6,524 nucleotides of DNA from Eisenbergiella sp900555195 (GTDB lineage Bacteria > Bacillota > Clostridia > Lachnospirales > Lachnospiraceae). Shown here piece by piece: positions 5,792 to 6,524 of this stretch. Below the pieces are notes generated by a model. It made no database searches. It was given only the letters and a program-made list of their open reading frames with translations, and was not told the DNA's origin. The DNA lies in NCBI GenBank assembly GCA_902492555.1, contig CABUMH010000147.1:1-6524 (forward strand). Direction: 5' to 3'. Within the stretch, counting starts at the first letter, position 1; each line of letters begins with the position of its first letter. The position numbers and the translations under genes are program-made.

Positions 5792-6214
5792 CTAATCGAA
5801 TACCACCGTCTTATCCCTGAACTCCACCTTCAGCACAATATACGGATAGGACGGGCTGACTCCCGGCGTACTTCCGGCCTTCGGCCCCAGCAGGTTGGTG
5901 CTCACATACACCGCATTTTCCGTCTCATACAAGGCGTCCACCGTAACGCTGTATCCCCCGCTCTCCTGTCTGCCATATCCAATGCAGATATACAGATATC
6001 CTTCATCCGCATAAGTCAGCTTGAATGCATTCTCTTTTTTGGATTCCACGATCTTCAGCAGTTCTTCCGGCAGCCGGTCTTCGCTCACCACAGTGAATTC
6101 CATATTTTCCGCTCCTTCTTCCGTCTGCGCCTCCGGCGCGCAGGCGGCGAGCCATACCGCCGCGATACAGGCTGATGCCAGCAGCACCGCCCTTTTTATG
6201 CTGGATTTTCCCAT
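5792..6214 (-). CDS. PrcB-like lipoprotein
   Basis: A 140-residue predicted lipoprotein: positively charged N-terminus (MGKSSIKR), hydrophobic segment at about 9-24 and lipobox LAAC with C25 as the lipidated residue. The C-terminal region (about 66-140) contains YICIGYGRQESGGYSVTV and a Pro-rich SPSYPYIVLKV segment, the pattern of the PrcB C-terminal domain, a small beta-rich domain first named from a Treponema dentinogenic protease complex subunit family and common in Clostridia lipoproteins. The exact role is unknown; it should face outward on the cell membrane. No ordinary ribosome binding site is seen: the start codon directly follows a hairpin and a run of seven T on the coding strand, whose 3' arm holds the only purine-rich candidate (GGCGGATGG). 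No other start gives a sensible signal peptide. No operon partner lies within the window. Confidence 0.8.
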   Translation of the reverse strand: MGKSSIKRAVLLASACIAAVWLAACAPEAQTEEGAENMEFTVVSEDRLPEELLKIVESKKENAFKLTYADEGYLYICIGYGRQESGGYSVTVDALYETENAVYVSTNLLGPKAGSTPGVSPSYPYIVLKVEFRDKTVVFD

Positions 6215-6258
6215 AAAAAAACCATCCGCCTTTTTTACTAATCTATTGGCGGATGGTT
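6215..6258 (-). terminator. Terminator-shaped hairpin abutting a start codon
   Basis: On the minus strand an 11-bp perfect stem (6220-6230 with 6248-6258, GC-rich inner part CCATCCGCC / GGCGGATGG, 17-base loop) is followed by seven T at 6221-6215, then directly by the ATG at 6214. The shape is that of an intrinsic terminator reading leftward; the plus strand lacks a U-run. It could end an upstream transcript from beyond the window or act as an attenuator for the lipoprotein gene, with its 3' arm masking the only candidate ribosome binding site. Confidence 0.7.
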
Positions 6259-6314
6259 CGTCCTATGACTGCTGCCGCAAAAAACGTTACTGCTCAGCCA
6301 TCACGTCTGAAAGA

Positions 6315-6524
6315 TGCCGGGCACGCACGCCCTCCGGCCCCGTCCGGATGCTATATGTTCTTTGCCGGGGCACGCTCTCGCTCGGCTTCAAACGACTAGA
6401 ATAGTCGTTTATGTAGCGGCACATAACGCGCCAAAGGACGGCGCGTAAGTGCCGACGTTTTCAGACGGCCCCGACAAAGAACATATAGCATCCGGACGGG
6501 GCCGGAGGGCGTGCGTGCCCGGCA
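6315..6524. repeat. Composite palindromic repeat element E3 at the window edge
   Basis: A perfect 50-bp inverted repeat joins 6315-6364 with 6475-6524, extending to 57 bp with one mismatch (6315-6371 / 6468-6524). Inside are a 9-bp hairpin with GAA loop at 6390-6398 / 6402-6410 (AAACGACTA / TAGTCGTTT) and a two-part hairpin CGGCAC + ACGCGCC / GGCGCGT + GTGCCG over 6417-6454. The left half matches E1 and the inverted right half matches E2, so E3 looks like two family members joined head to head. It may continue past the window. Confidence 0.85.

Noticed and set aside
6021..6404. Plus-strand frame across the PrcB-like gene and E3
   Set aside because: It is antisense to a lipoprotein with a clear signal and domain and runs into the palindromic repeat.
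5131..6524. CRISPR array formed by the repeated motifs
   Set aside because: Copies are only three, of different length and orientation, palindromic and hundreds of bases apart, with no regular spacers.

Overview
The window looks like an accessory stretch of a Clostridia chromosome, most likely Lachnospiraceae. This is inferred from strong GGAGG-type ribosome binding sites, lipobox lipoproteins, moderate to high GC in the minus-strand genes with AT-rich islands between them, and the protein families present. I could not run any search. Both window ends fall inside palindromic repeat structures, so the window may be a whole contig bounded by repeats.

Layout. Bases 1-151 hold nested hairpins and no gene. 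Bases 281-2188 (+) are an AT-rich two-gene cassette: an AAA/ABC-type ATPase of the RloA/AbiLi kind, followed with an 11-bp overlap by a TOPRIM-like RloB/AbiLii protein. The second gene is split by an apparent one-base deletion near 1870-1880. ATPase plus TOPRIM pairs of this type are phage-defence (abortive infection) modules; this copy is probably damaged.

Bases 2182-5053 (-) form a three-gene operon: a HIT-family nucleotide hydrolase/transferase, then by an ATGA overlap a 509-residue protein fusing a nucleoside-phosphorylase-like domain to an AadA-like aminoglycoside adenylyltransferase domain, then after 41 bp an acidic lipoprotein of unknown function. The operon runs convergently into the defence cassette, and the two terminal stop codons overlap. 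The phosphorylase-AadA fusion beside a HIT protein is the most unusual coding feature here.

Bases 5054-5368 hold a 174-bp palindromic element (E1). Bases 5369-5545 (+) encode a 58-residue two-helix membrane protein with a perfect ribosome binding site. It shares a 16-bp leader sequence with the defence ATPase gene. Bases 5546-5791 hold a small hairpin and a second palindromic element (E2). Bases 5792-6214 (-) encode a PrcB-like lipoprotein whose start codon directly abuts a terminator-shaped hairpin. Bases 6315-6524 are a third palindromic element (E3). E1 matches the left half of E3 and E2 matches the inverted right half, so the three belong to one mosaic palindromic repeat family.
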